From assembly GCA_004524385.1 (NCBI GenBank), contig SDNM01000059.1, positions 1-8,393 of the forward strand: a stretch of 8,393 nt of DNA. The letters are read 5' to 3'. This document shows positions 1-6,145 of this stretch, piece after piece (the stretch's first letter is position 1; every line of letters begins with the position of its first letter). Both the position numbers and the translations under genes were made by a program. The notes under the pieces are model-generated. The model worked only from the letters and a program-made list of their open reading frames with translations. It was not told where the DNA came from and did no database searches. The DNA comes from Promethearchaeota archaeon (GTDB lineage: Archaea > Asgardarchaeota > Lokiarchaeia > Sigyniarchaeales > SOKP01).

Positions 1-1325
1 AATTTTGTTAAAGTCTTAACATCTCTGCCATACTTTCCTAAAGTGTTTTCAATAACAATATAATCAAAATTTGGGAGAACAACTTCATCAAATTTATTAC
101 CAATGCCTCTAAGAGCTACATCCAACATAGTTACTATTTGATTTCCAAGGGGTTGTTCTGAGTCTAAAGTAATAGCGCCATAAAATTCTTGACATTCAGT
201 ATATCCTGAATTATGAGTGCCTGTATAGGGTTTTAAATCTTCTAATTTAATGTTTATTCCATATTTTTTATTTATTTCTTGTGATTTTGAACTGAAAAAG
301 TCAACAAGAGCTTGTTCTTGAATCTTAGCAGGTAAATTGTTAGCTGCAACTTCTATAAATTTATTATATCCTACTTTATATGCTTCTTCGATAAAATTAA
401 ACCAATATCTCTGTTCTTCGGTTAAATTATCAGGATTTTCAATAGCTATAATAGACCGTCTTATACATGAATTTAATCCATCTCTTTTTGGTGCAACCCC
501 AAGGTGTACAAAGTCTTTTTTATTAATAACTCGGTTTAATGCTTCACCTATTAATGTTCGATTCGCAGTATTAGCACCAACCATTACTTTAAAACCATTC
601 TCTTCCGAACCTAATTGTTTTCCAATAAAATACGCCCAACTAGCTACCTCTGTTTCTAACATTCCCGGCTTTAAAACCCGCAACATCCCTTCCATCATAG
701 CATCTGCTATTAAGCAAGCTTGTTCGATTAATTTCATCTCAATGTCTGATTTTTCATACTTAATCTTATAATATATTTCTTGGGCGTCGATAATATTATC
801 AGAACTGAAAATTTTATTAAGATATTCGACAAGATTAGCAGGGATTACTTGTCTTGGGGTTAAAAGTCCGATTTTTTTTATATGTGAAATCTTTTCTCCT
901 GTGGCTGCTTCAATGACATCCTCTAATTTCTCTGCCTCTATAGGATATTTCTCATCAGCTAATTGTAATAATTCTGCTTTGTGAACCACGGCTCCTGCTC
1001 GTGATGCCAACTGTTCCGCAATATAACCTCCTTCTAAACCAGCGATGATGTGAAATCCGGTTTTTCCAATAATTCCTGCCACTTGTTCTATTGAGATGTT
1101 AGTATTTCCCCCTAAATAAGGGACATCTCCACAATAGTGTTCATCTGAAAAAACAATACCAACCTTAAGATCATTTTTCTCTAAAGCATTATATACTGCT
1201 CTCTGTCGTCCTTTATATTCATTTAACGGAATCTCCATGAAAGGATCAATTTTATCCTTGTATTTTTCAATTATTTCCAAAATTATTTTAAACTCTTCTT
1301 CTAATCTTTTTTTTTTATTCATCAT
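1..1325 (-). CDS. Creatinase/M24-fold (Xaa-Pro peptidase-like) protein, 3' end outside window
   Basis: The frame stays open for 441 codons from an ATG-ATG pair (1325 or 1322) to the left edge, so the C-terminus is missing. Residues about 190-441 resemble the pita-bread domain of M24 peptidases. There is a K-S-D helix start near 192-194, a 'VLKPGMLETEVA' segment at 217-228, 'GVAPKRDG' at 276-283, 'TGTHNSG' at 368-374 and 'VIENT' at 424-428. Residues 1-185 would be the creatinase-like N-terminal domain and are less recognisable. By my alignment the five usual metal ligands (Asp, Asp, His, Glu, Glu) read His274, Cys287, His371, Asp402 and Glu426, and the usual catalytic His after the HxxG motif is Cys378. 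The protein may therefore bind a different metal, or be a non-peptidase relative. The start lies one base after the stop of the deacetylase gene, so the two are probably co-transcribed. I am confident it is a gene and moderately confident of the family. Confidence 0.7.
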   Translation of the reverse strand, partial: MMNKKKRLEEEFKIILEIIEKYKDKIDPFMEIPLNEYKGRQRAVYNALEKNDLKVGIVFSDEHYCGDVPYLGGNTNISIEQVAGIIGKTGFHIIAGLEGGYIAEQLASRAGAVVHKAELLQLADEKYPIEAEKLEDVIEAATGEKISHIKKIGLLTPRQVIPANLVEYLNKIFSSDNIIDAQEIYYKIKYEKSDIEMKLIEQACLIADAMMEGMLRVLKPGMLETEVASWAYFIGKQLGSEENGFKVMVGANTANRTLIGEALNRVINKKDFVHLGVAPKRDGLNSCIRRSIIAIENPDNLTEEQRYWFNFIEEAYKVGYNKFIEVAANNLPAKIQEQALVDFFSSKSQEINKKYGINIKLEDLKPYTGTHNSGYTECQEFYGAITLDSEQPLGNQIVTMLDVALRGIGNKFDEVVLPNFDYIVIENTLGKYGRDVKTLTK

Positions 1326-1326
1326 C

Positions 1327-2208
1327 TTACTTCAAATCTATTTCTGAAATTAGTTTTTTATATGGATTATAATTAAATTGAGGTCTTGGATCAATACTCA
1401 AATATAATTCTATGAATCTCTCGCTATCTTCCATTTTTCGTTCTTTTCTAACATTCATTATATTAGAAATAATTTCTTTTTGCGTTTTAAATTCTCTTAG
1501 GGCTTCAGAAATGATATCCTCCATCTCTTTATTGACACTTATTGCTTTATTTGCTCTAATTCTTGTATCTTGTTTTTTTAAGATAGAATTTTCTGGTGAG
1601 AATTTTGACCACACGCTATATTGTAGAAAAGTATGGATTTCTGAAGGTTCACCATAATCGATAATTACTGAATCACCTACTTGGGGACCATCAAACATAG
1701 CACTTAAGTAAACTGCTGTGTGATCGATGTGTTCTCTATATCCATTTGGAAATACTAATCTTGTAGCTTTAATTTTCCTTAAAGTGCTAATTACTTTTGA
1801 AAATAAGCCTTCACTTTCTCTATTATCTTCTTTTTTCCATGGAAATTTCCACCCTAAATAATGAATTCCTGAAAAATCCGGAATATTAAACCTAATTATT
1901 TTATCTTTCTCAATACCTAAAATCTTTAATGCATTCAGAGTTTCCAACTTTCGAGTACTGATTATTTCATCCTTCAATGCAATCTTAGAATAACCCGCTG
2001 AACCATCATTGAATATTATTATATATACTTTGGCTCCAGATCTTAATGCTGCGAGTAGAATATACCCCGCTCCTAATATAACATCATCATCGTGAGGAGA
2101 AAAAATAACTAAGTTCTCATCACTATGTTTCCATCTTGGAAACACAATTTCTATGTTTGTGGAGCTATTTTTCAGTTGTAAATCGTAATATCTGAATTCT
2201 TGACTCAT
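1327..2208 (-). CDS. PIG-L/LmbE-family zinc-dependent N-deacetylase
   Basis: This 293-residue protein matches the PIG-L/LmbE fold, whose members remove acetyl groups from GlcNAc-type substrates such as GlcNAc-inositol lipids, mycothiol and bacillithiol precursors, and antibiotics. Residues 38-48 read PHDDDVILGAG, the family's first zinc/catalytic motif. R86 and E89 match the RxxE helix that follows the Rossmann-like strand at 61-67. EHIDH at 159-163 supplies the last zinc-binding His. No signal peptide or membrane segment is visible, so it should act in the cytoplasm. The start is an ATG with a weak AAGTGAT upstream. The next gene begins one base after its TAA. The substrate cannot be read from sequence; a sugar lipid, glycan or small thiol precursor are all possible. 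Confidence 0.88.
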   Translation of the reverse strand: MSQEFRYYDLQLKNSSTNIEIVFPRWKHSDENLVIFSPHDDDVILGAGYILLAALRSGAKVYIIIFNDGSAGYSKIALKDEIISTRKLETLNALKILGIEKDKIIRFNIPDFSGIHYLGWKFPWKKEDNRESEGLFSKVISTLRKIKATRLVFPNGYREHIDHTAVYLSAMFDGPQVGDSVIIDYGEPSEIHTFLQYSVWSKFSPENSILKKQDTRIRANKAISVNKEMEDIISEALREFKTQKEIISNIMNVRKERKMEDSERFIELYLSIDPRPQFNYNPYKKLISEIDLK

Positions 2209-2230
2209 TTAAAATCACTTTTTAAATAAA

Positions 2231-2240
2231 TTTATATTAA
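2231..2240 (-). promoter_or_regulatory. Candidate TATA box for the deacetylase/M24 operon
   Basis: On the minus strand this reads TTAATATAAA, centred about 27 bp before the deacetylase ATG. That is the spacing expected for an archaeal promoter driving a leaderless or very short-leader transcript. The surroundings are very AT-rich, so chance is a real alternative. Confidence 0.35.
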
Positions 2241-2347
2241 AACATATGTTAGGTGTCAGATATTATGTTATACAATTTGAATTTTTAAATATTTTATTTT
2301 TGGTTATTTTTTTTGGTTTCTATATTTTTGTTATCGCCTTTTATATT

Positions 2348-2368
2348 ATAGAATAATTATTATTCTAT
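2348..2368. repeat. 21-bp perfect palindrome (10-1-10)
   Basis: The arms ATAGAATAAT and ATTATTCTAT are exact reverse complements around a single central T. It lies about 140 bp upstream of the deacetylase start and about 90 bp past the zinc-ribbon stop. It could be an operator for a dimeric regulator or a weak hairpin. The AT-only core lowers its significance. Confidence 0.5.
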
Positions 2369-2419
2369 TTTAATTATATTTCACTCAACAAGGAGATATC
2401 GATTTATTATTTATTAAAT

Positions 2420-2440
2420 AAAAAAAAAAGGATAAAAAAG
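2420..2440 (-). terminator. Oligo-T terminator after the zinc-ribbon gene
   Basis: Read on the minus strand, about 20 bp past the stop codon there is a run of six T and then a run of ten T separated by a short ATCC. Archaeal RNA polymerase terminates at such T tracts without needing a hairpin. This would separate the zinc-ribbon transcript from the deacetylase operon downstream. Confidence 0.5.
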
Positions 2441-2458
2441 ACTTAAATATTGATTTTT

Positions 2459-3508
2459 TTACTCTTTTAAGTTAGCACCACACTCTTGGCAAAAATTCTT
2501 ACCACCTTTAACTTGGGCTCCACACATTGGGCAAAAAACTGCCTCTGCCTCTAATGGAGGTTCTAAGGATGGTGTAACGGCAGCTGGGGTAACAGCAGTC
2601 GGTGATGGAACTTCAGGTTTTTTCTCTTTTTTAGGTGGAGCGACTCCTTCCTTTTTTGCTCTATGTTTCTTTCTTACCATTACAATACTAACGATAGTAA
2701 CTGGAACTATAACTAATCCAATTACTATTACTATTAATGGAATTAACCACCACCCATTTTCATAAAGAAATCGCCCATCGAGTTCTATTTCCCAGATTGT
2801 TTTACCATCGTATGTCCATTCATAATACATAAGAACGCCATCTTCAGTATATCTTGCCACAGATTCAAAATCCTCTGTCTCACTAGTATCTTCAGGATTC
2901 CACGTGGTAGAAATTCCACAATGTATTCGGCTGAAAAAGTAATTTCTATATTCAGCAGAAGCCTCACCTTCTTCGTTCCAATAGTCCATTTCATCTTCAA
3001 GATTGTTAGCTAACTCACGCCAGTTTACATCAGTAGCAAGAAACCATTTAAGGAGACCCCAAGACCATAATGTATTATCTAAATATAAATCCTCATCATA
3101 CTCAATGATGTCGCCTCTCTCATTACTTTCTTCTCTATCCCAATCGCTTATCCCAACTTCAGATTCGTAAAAGTTGTATAAATAATCAACCCAATAAATA
3201 TCATCGCTCTTATAAACATCATCTTTTTCGCTCTTAATCTCCAAAATAACGACTTTCCAGCCTTCAACATCAGTATCTATATCCCAAACATCAAATAAGT
3301 AATCAGTTAAATTTTCAGCATATGAGTCAGAATAACCCGCATCTATCCAATAATCTTCATACGGACCTTTATTGAACTCTGTTCTCCAAATAAAGGAATC
3401 TCCCTCATCAATTCCGACATAATTCGGTTTAGCTACAGCAAGATTAACAAATGGTAAGAGAAATAATCCCCATAAAAAAAGAACATAAAAAACTTTTTTT
3501 TTTTTCAT
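2459..3508 (-). CDS. Secreted, membrane-anchored protein with C-terminal cytoplasmic zinc ribbon
   Basis: I do not recognise a family for the main domain. From the ATG at 3508 (349 residues) the layout is clear. A signal peptide at 1-26 has four Lys, a hydrophobic core and an Ala-Val-Ala cleavage site. An acidic, Trp/Tyr-rich outer domain spans about 27-250. One membrane helix lies at about 253-278, followed by a basic stop-transfer stretch (RKKHRAKK). A Pro/Lys/Ala/Thr linker spans about 287-323. A zinc ribbon ends the protein with C326, C329, C340 and C343. The topology implies an outside sensor-like or adhesion-like domain and a zinc ribbon inside the cell. A TTG directly precedes the ATG at 3511; the ATG is the likelier start. 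The gene is divergent from a small GTPase. Codons 2-5 form a run of 12 A on the coding strand, a place where sequencing errors could occur. Confidence 0.85.
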   Translation of the reverse strand: MKKKKVFYVLFLWGLFLLPFVNLAVAKPNYVGIDEGDSFIWRTEFNKGPYEDYWIDAGYSDSYAENLTDYLFDVWDIDTDVEGWKVVILEIKSEKDDVYKSDDIYWVDYLYNFYESEVGISDWDREESNERGDIIEYDEDLYLDNTLWSWGLLKWFLATDVNWRELANNLEDEMDYWNEEGEASAEYRNYFFSRIHCGISTTWNPEDTSETEDFESVARYTEDGVLMYYEWTYDGKTIWEIELDGRFLYENGWWLIPLIVIVIGLVIVPVTIVSIVMVRKKHRAKKEGVAPPKKEKKPEVPSPTAVTPAAVTPSLEPPLEAEAVFCPMCGAQVKGGKNFCQECGANLKE

Positions 3509-3539
3509 CAAGTTTTACCTACTAAATTTTTTTCTACCT

Positions 3540-3550
3540 TTATATCAATT
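3540..3550 (-). promoter_or_regulatory. Candidate TATA region for the zinc-ribbon gene; copy of an 11-bp direct repeat
   Basis: The minus strand reads AATTGATATAA about 35 bp before the ATG, a suitable distance for an archaeal TATA box with a leader of about 10 nt. The same 11 bp (plus strand TTATATCAATT) recurs exactly 40 bp away at 3580-3590. Confidence 0.4.
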
Positions 3551-3579
3551 TTTTTAGTTAGATTTCATTTTAAATTTAA

Positions 3580-3590
3580 TTATATCAATT
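3580..3590. repeat. Second copy of the 11-bp direct repeat TTATATCAATT
   Basis: This is identical to 3540-3550 and offset by exactly 40 bp, close to four helical turns, so both copies would face the same side of the DNA. It may be a paired regulator site in the divergent intergenic region, or coincidence in AT-rich DNA. Confidence 0.35.
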
Positions 3591-3639
3591 ATTTAAATTT
3601 ATTCGAAAGGTAATACCACCATATTATTCTATTTTTTGA

Positions 3640-3648
3640 GATATAATT
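3640..3648 (+). promoter_or_regulatory. Candidate TATA box for the small GTPase gene
   Basis: The sequence GATATAATT lies about 50 bp before the GTPase ATG. Initiation about 25 bp downstream would fall near 3670, inside the 8-bp inverted repeat, giving a leader of about 25 nt. It is assigned on composition and spacing only. Confidence 0.35.
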
Positions 3649-3651
3649 TGT

Positions 3652-3684
3652 GTCTTCTAAATAACAAATTAATTAATAGAAGAC
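3652..3684. repeat. 8-bp inverted repeat just upstream of the GTPase gene
   Basis: GTCTTCTA (3652-3659) and TAGAAGAC (3677-3684) are perfect reverse complements with a 17-nt AT-only spacer, and they end 10 bp before the ATG. Unlike its surroundings the arm includes G and C. The arm centres are 25 bp apart. It straddles the predicted transcription start, which suits a repressor operator; a 5' leader hairpin is the alternative. Confidence 0.5.
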
Positions 3685-3694
3685 TCGATTGAAA

Positions 3695-4171
3695 ATGATC
3701 CAAATTAAGAATAAAATATGTATTATTGGAGAGACTGGAGTAGGGAAGTCTAGTTTACTAAAATTATTACAAGGAAAAGAGGTCTCAAATGAAAGGACCC
3801 CAACTATTGGATTAGATATTAATACAAGGAACTTGGGTTCTTATGGCAAAGTATCCATATGGGATTTTGCTGGGCAAAATAGGTTCAGATACATGTGGAA
3901 GGATTTTTTGAGAGGCGCGGGTTTAACAGTATTGGTTACAGATTCCACAGAAAAGAATATTTCTAAGTGTAAAGAAATCTTTGAAAGATTCTCACGTCAT
4001 ATAACTGCAAAAATTATTGTCATAGCGAATAAGCAAGATCTTCCGAATGTTCTTAGCGAAAAGGAAGTACAAAAGAGATTAGGAGTAAGAACTTATGGAA
4101 TGAGCGCAATTCGTCCTGAGCTACGTCAAAGAATTAGGGATATTTTAGAATATGAGATGAGAACAGATTAA
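3695..4171 (+). CDS. Arf/Ras-superfamily small GTPase
   Basis: The 158-residue protein carries all five G motifs. G1 is GETGVGKS at 12-19. The switch I Thr is in PTIG at 36-39. G3 is WDFAGQ at 56-61, with the catalytic-type Gln61. G4 is NKQD at 112-115, and G5 is SAI at 137-139. The WDFAGQ...RYMW segment and NKQDLPN resemble Arf/Arl/SAR-type GTPases more than Rab or Ras. It should switch between GTP and GDP states. There is no Gly2 for myristoylation and no C-terminal Cys for prenylation, so any membrane contact would be through a partner. The ATG at 3695 is preferred over the TTG two codons earlier. It is divergent from the membrane zinc-ribbon gene, which could be co-regulated, and converges on the DUF99 gene with a 17-bp gap. 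Such genes are numerous in Asgard archaea. Confidence 0.92.
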   Translation: MIQIKNKICIIGETGVGKSSLLKLLQGKEVSNERTPTIGLDINTRNLGSYGKVSIWDFAGQNRFRYMWKDFLRGAGLTVLVTDSTEKNISKCKEIFERFSRHITAKIIVIANKQDLPNVLSEKEVQKRLGVRTYGMSAIRPELRQRIRDILEYEMRTD

Positions 4172-4173
4172 AC

Positions 4174-4187
4174 TTTTATTTTTTCTT
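4174..4187 (+). terminator. T-rich terminator of the GTPase gene
   Basis: TTTTATTTTTTCTT begins 2 bp after the GTPase stop and fills the 17-bp gap to the convergent DUF99 stop. A T-tract is enough for intrinsic termination in archaea. Confidence 0.45.
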
Positions 4188-4188
4188 C

Positions 4189-4752
4189 TCAAAATAATTT
4201 TCCTATTATATGTGCGAGACGAACCGGCTCGGGAAGTTTTGAATCAATACATATTTTTTGCAATAACAATTCAACCTCTTCAGGATCAATTCCTTTAGAA
4301 TGAAAATAAATCCTTGATAACCCTCCGGCTGTCTCAATATCTGTCTCATATAAATTTCCAGCATTAATTATTTTTTGAATTTTTGATTCATAATTATGTG
4401 GAAATTTCTTTATTAATGCTTCCTTTACTGATTCCAGATTAACATCTCTTTCAGTAATAGCAATTATTGGTTTTTTTGTTTTATTATAAATTTCATTTAA
4501 ATCAACAATATTGAATCCACCAAATGTTATCGTGTCAGTTAAAATATATTGAACATGAAGTTCATTTTGCTTTGTGAGTTCAATTAAAGCTTCAGTTGCG
4601 TTATAACCATCGATCTCAATTTCTTTTCCAACTACATTGACCATTCTTGTCCCTTGACAAACTACACCTATTAACAGAGTTGTTTTTCTCTCAGTCGATT
4701 TAAGTTTAAAAGATGCATCATCAAATCCGATTGTAATAGGATTTTCTTTCAT
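4189..4752 (-). CDS. DUF99 family protein (endonuclease V-like fold)
   Basis: The 187-residue length and motifs match archaeal DUF99. GFDDASF at 9-15 gives the family's N-terminal acidic pair. D73 followed by GGFN (78-81) and D84 forms the central motif. SKLPEPVRLAHIIG at 171-184 is the C-terminal signature. The family is known to share the RNase H-like fold of endonuclease V, which cuts beside deaminated bases in DNA or RNA, but to my knowledge its activity is not established. D11/D12 and D73 are plausible metal ligands by position. The ATG lies 3 bp after the stop of the RNase III-like gene, so the two are translated from one message. It is the last gene of the minus-strand RNA-metabolism cluster. 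Confidence 0.88.
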   Translation of the reverse strand: MKENPITIGFDDASFKLKSTERKTTLLIGVVCQGTRMVNVVGKEIEIDGYNATEALIELTKQNELHVQYILTDTITFGGFNIVDLNEIYNKTKKPIIAITERDVNLESVKEALIKKFPHNYESKIQKIINAGNLYETDIETAGGLSRIYFHSKGIDPEEVELLLQKICIDSKLPEPVRLAHIIGKLF

Positions 4753-4755
4753 ATT

Positions 4756-5208
4756 TTAATTTTCGGGTAAGAATTTTTTTGTGTAATTCAAAAGATTTGT
4801 AAAGGCATTTATGGCATTATTTATCTCATCAATTCTACCTTGTAGATTTCCTGAAAAATTTTCGGTTAAAAAATCAATAATTTCTTTTAAAGACATTTTA
4901 TTATTTAGCCAAACATAAGCCACAATAGCCTCTACGGTATTTGCAAGATCATGAGCATCAGCCCTATTTTTAGCAAAATTTTTCATATTTGCATTTTTTA
5001 AAGCGTTAGATAAAATTTTTTTACTTACTTTTAATCCAGTACGCACGACTTCTTTATTTGAGTTGTTTCTTGTTAAATAAATTGATTTTGCCACTGAATA
5101 TGCTAGATTAACTATCCCATCTCCTATTTTAGCTAATCCTTTATCAGTTCCAATACTTTTTTGCGTTTTAATCTTGTTTAAATCGCTAATTAAAAACTCA
5201 TAAACCAT
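4756..5208 (-). CDS. Archaeal RNase III-like protein
   Basis: This 150-residue all-helical protein resembles the short archaeal RNase III-like family (Pfam Ribonucleas_3_2). KGLAKIGDGIVNLAYSVA at 23-40 matches the first RNase III signature, usually LGDAVL. NTVEAIVAYVWL at 90-101 matches the second, usually DxxEAxxxAxxL. D30 and E93 keep two of the four usual acidic metal ligands. The Asp expected three residues before E93 is Asn90, and the Glu before the GD motif is absent, so cleavage activity is uncertain; D84 and D87 are nearby acidic residues. No double-stranded-RNA binding domain is attached. It sits 58 bp after rpoL and 3 bp before the DUF99 gene. An alternative is a helical RNA-binding protein without nuclease activity. 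Confidence 0.7.
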   Translation of the reverse strand: MVYEFLISDLNKIKTQKSIGTDKGLAKIGDGIVNLAYSVAKSIYLTRNNSNKEVVRTGLKVSKKILSNALKNANMKNFAKNRADAHDLANTVEAIVAYVWLNNKMSLKEIIDFLTENFSGNLQGRIDEINNAINAFTNLLNYTKKFLPEN

Positions 5209-5266
5209 TATAGTAAGTAGAATTTTAACTTCTTAAAAATTTTTCATAAAAAAAGCATTCATATGT

Positions 5267-5770
5267 TTACATGAGTTTTTGAAAATGTTTTTTGACCTCT
5301 AGAACTTCTTCTCTAAGCGATTCAATCCCTTTATGTAATATATCTTTAATTTTATGACCATTTTTAAAACTTAAATAAATTTTAGGTGGTTCTAAACCAG
5401 TCATTTTATATGCCGCTATGTTCACACCTTCGATATTTAAGAGATGTTTAACAAGAATATTACAAAATCCATGCGATTGGCCAATAATTTCAATTTCATA
5501 ATTATTTTCTGTAACTTCATAAATCTTTAAATCAAGATATTTATAGTCAGGAAATTCAGGCTTTTTTTCGAGCTCAAATTCTAAATCCTCTTCCTCCTCC
5601 TCTTCTTCTAACTCTGTAGTTATTGAAAAAGTTTCCTCTAGTTCTTTTTCGTCTTTAGGCGATTTTTTAGTTATTTTAGGAAGTTCAATCTCAACTTCTT
5701 CCTCTTCTAAATCTCCTATATCGTCTTCTAATTCTTCTTCTGATTCTTTTTTAATTTTTTTCTTTGCCAT
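5267..5770 (-). CDS. rpoL: RNA polymerase subunit L (Rpo11) with acidic N-terminal extension
   Basis: Residues about 76-167 form the Rpo11/RPB11/AC19 domain, which pairs with Rpo3 to nucleate polymerase assembly. GQSHGFCNILVKHLL at 97-111 corresponds to the family's GEDHTLxNLLRxxL. VNIAAYKMTGLEPPKIYL at 116-133 is the following strand pair, and the last 30 residues are the C-terminal helix. The usual Asp-His-Thr is changed to Ser-His-Gly, and the usual Pro-His-Pro after the central strand is not conserved. Typical archaeal subunits are about 90-100 residues. This one adds some 75 residues of Lys/Glu/Asp-rich, probably disordered sequence, including seven Glu in a row at 55-61. From memory, yeast AC19 also has an acidic N-terminal tail. 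The ATG is the first in frame. The gene lies 87 bp after the Pcc1-like gene. Confidence 0.85.
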   Translation of the reverse strand: MAKKKIKKESEEELEDDIGDLEEEEVEIELPKITKKSPKDEKELEETFSITTELEEEEEEEDLEFELEKKPEFPDYKYLDLKIYEVTENNYEIEIIGQSHGFCNILVKHLLNIEGVNIAAYKMTGLEPPKIYLSFKNGHKIKDILHKGIESLREEVLEVKKHFQKLM

Positions 5771-5857
5771 TATGATAACTCTAAACTATTCGAACTTATC
5801 AATCCTAATGAAAAATAAAATAAATGTTTTATGGTATTTTTTGGTATTGAAATGAAA

Positions 5858-6079
5858 TTAACACAAATATATTTCTGCTAAATTACGTAATCTTTCACAA
5901 GCCAAATATTGAAGATCCCTAGAGCCATATATTGTGATCTTAATACTCTTACCAGAAACTGTTGCATTTAAATTAATGTAATTTACTTTTTCTTGAATTT
6001 TTTCTAGAAATTTTACTGTATTTTCCAAATTTCCGCTTGAATTATAAAAATGAATAACTTTTTTACCAGATCTAGGCAA
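5858..6079 (-). CDS. Small Pcc1-like protein (possible KEOPS subunit)
   Basis: This 73-residue protein has a TTG start, supported by an AGGTG ribosome binding site 10 nt upstream and an in-frame TAA only three codons before; no internal ATG exists. The pattern appears to be strand (7-13), helix (16-31), strand (34-42), strand (44-51) and helix (54-72). This order is that of Pcc1, the dimerisation subunit of the KEOPS complex that makes t6A in tRNA. GKSIKITIYGSRDL at 43-56, followed by a helix with a conserved-type Arg, fits the Pcc1 C-terminal half, but overall similarity is weak. It lies between csl4 and rpoL, 66 bp after csl4. A Pcc1 paralogue or an unrelated small alpha/beta protein are the alternatives. 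Confidence 0.45.
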   Translation of the reverse strand: MPRSGKKVIHFYNSSGNLENTVKFLEKIQEKVNYINLNATVSGKSIKITIYGSRDLQYLACERLRNLAEIYLC

Positions 6080-6089
6080 TAATTGTTAA

Positions 6090-6094
6090 CACCT
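6090..6094 (-). promoter_or_regulatory. Ribosome binding site deciding the TTG start of the Pcc1-like gene
   Basis: The minus strand reads AGGTG with 10 nt to the TTG. It matches the archaeal 16S anti-Shine-Dalgarno sequence (GGAGGTGATC) and is one of the clearest such sites in the window. Confidence 0.55.
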
Positions 6095-6145
6095 ATTTAA
6101 TAATTAAAAAATATTAAATTTATTGTTAGATAATTAGAAAAAAAA

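Larger units (their letters stand above)
2209..2458. other. Non-coding region between deacetylase and zinc-ribbon genes
   Basis: These 250 bp separate the 5' end of the deacetylase gene from the 3' end of the membrane zinc-ribbon gene. They hold a candidate TATA box, a 21-bp palindrome (2348-2368) and oligo-T runs on the minus strand (2420-2439). The only ORF of note is a 36-codon plus-strand frame at 2246-2356, rich in Phe, Ile and Leu, with no ribosome binding site; it is most likely a product of T-rich composition. I see no RNA gene here. Confidence 0.6.

Noticed and set aside
337..771. Plus-strand frame of 144 codons
   Set aside because: It lies wholly inside the minus-strand M24-like gene, has no recognisable motif, and is explained as an antisense shadow of that coding sequence.
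1412..1657. Plus-strand frame of 81 codons, hydrophobic
   Set aside because: It is antisense to the deacetylase gene; its Leu/Ile/Ser richness comes from the complement of Lys/Glu/Asn codons.
2785..3000. Minus-strand frame of 71 codons
   Set aside because: It overlaps the zinc-ribbon protein gene in another frame of the same strand and lacks a ribosome binding site or motif.
3689..3697. TTG at 3689 as the GTPase start
   Set aside because: The ATG two codons later gives a normal small-GTPase N-terminus, and neither site has a ribosome binding site favouring TTG.
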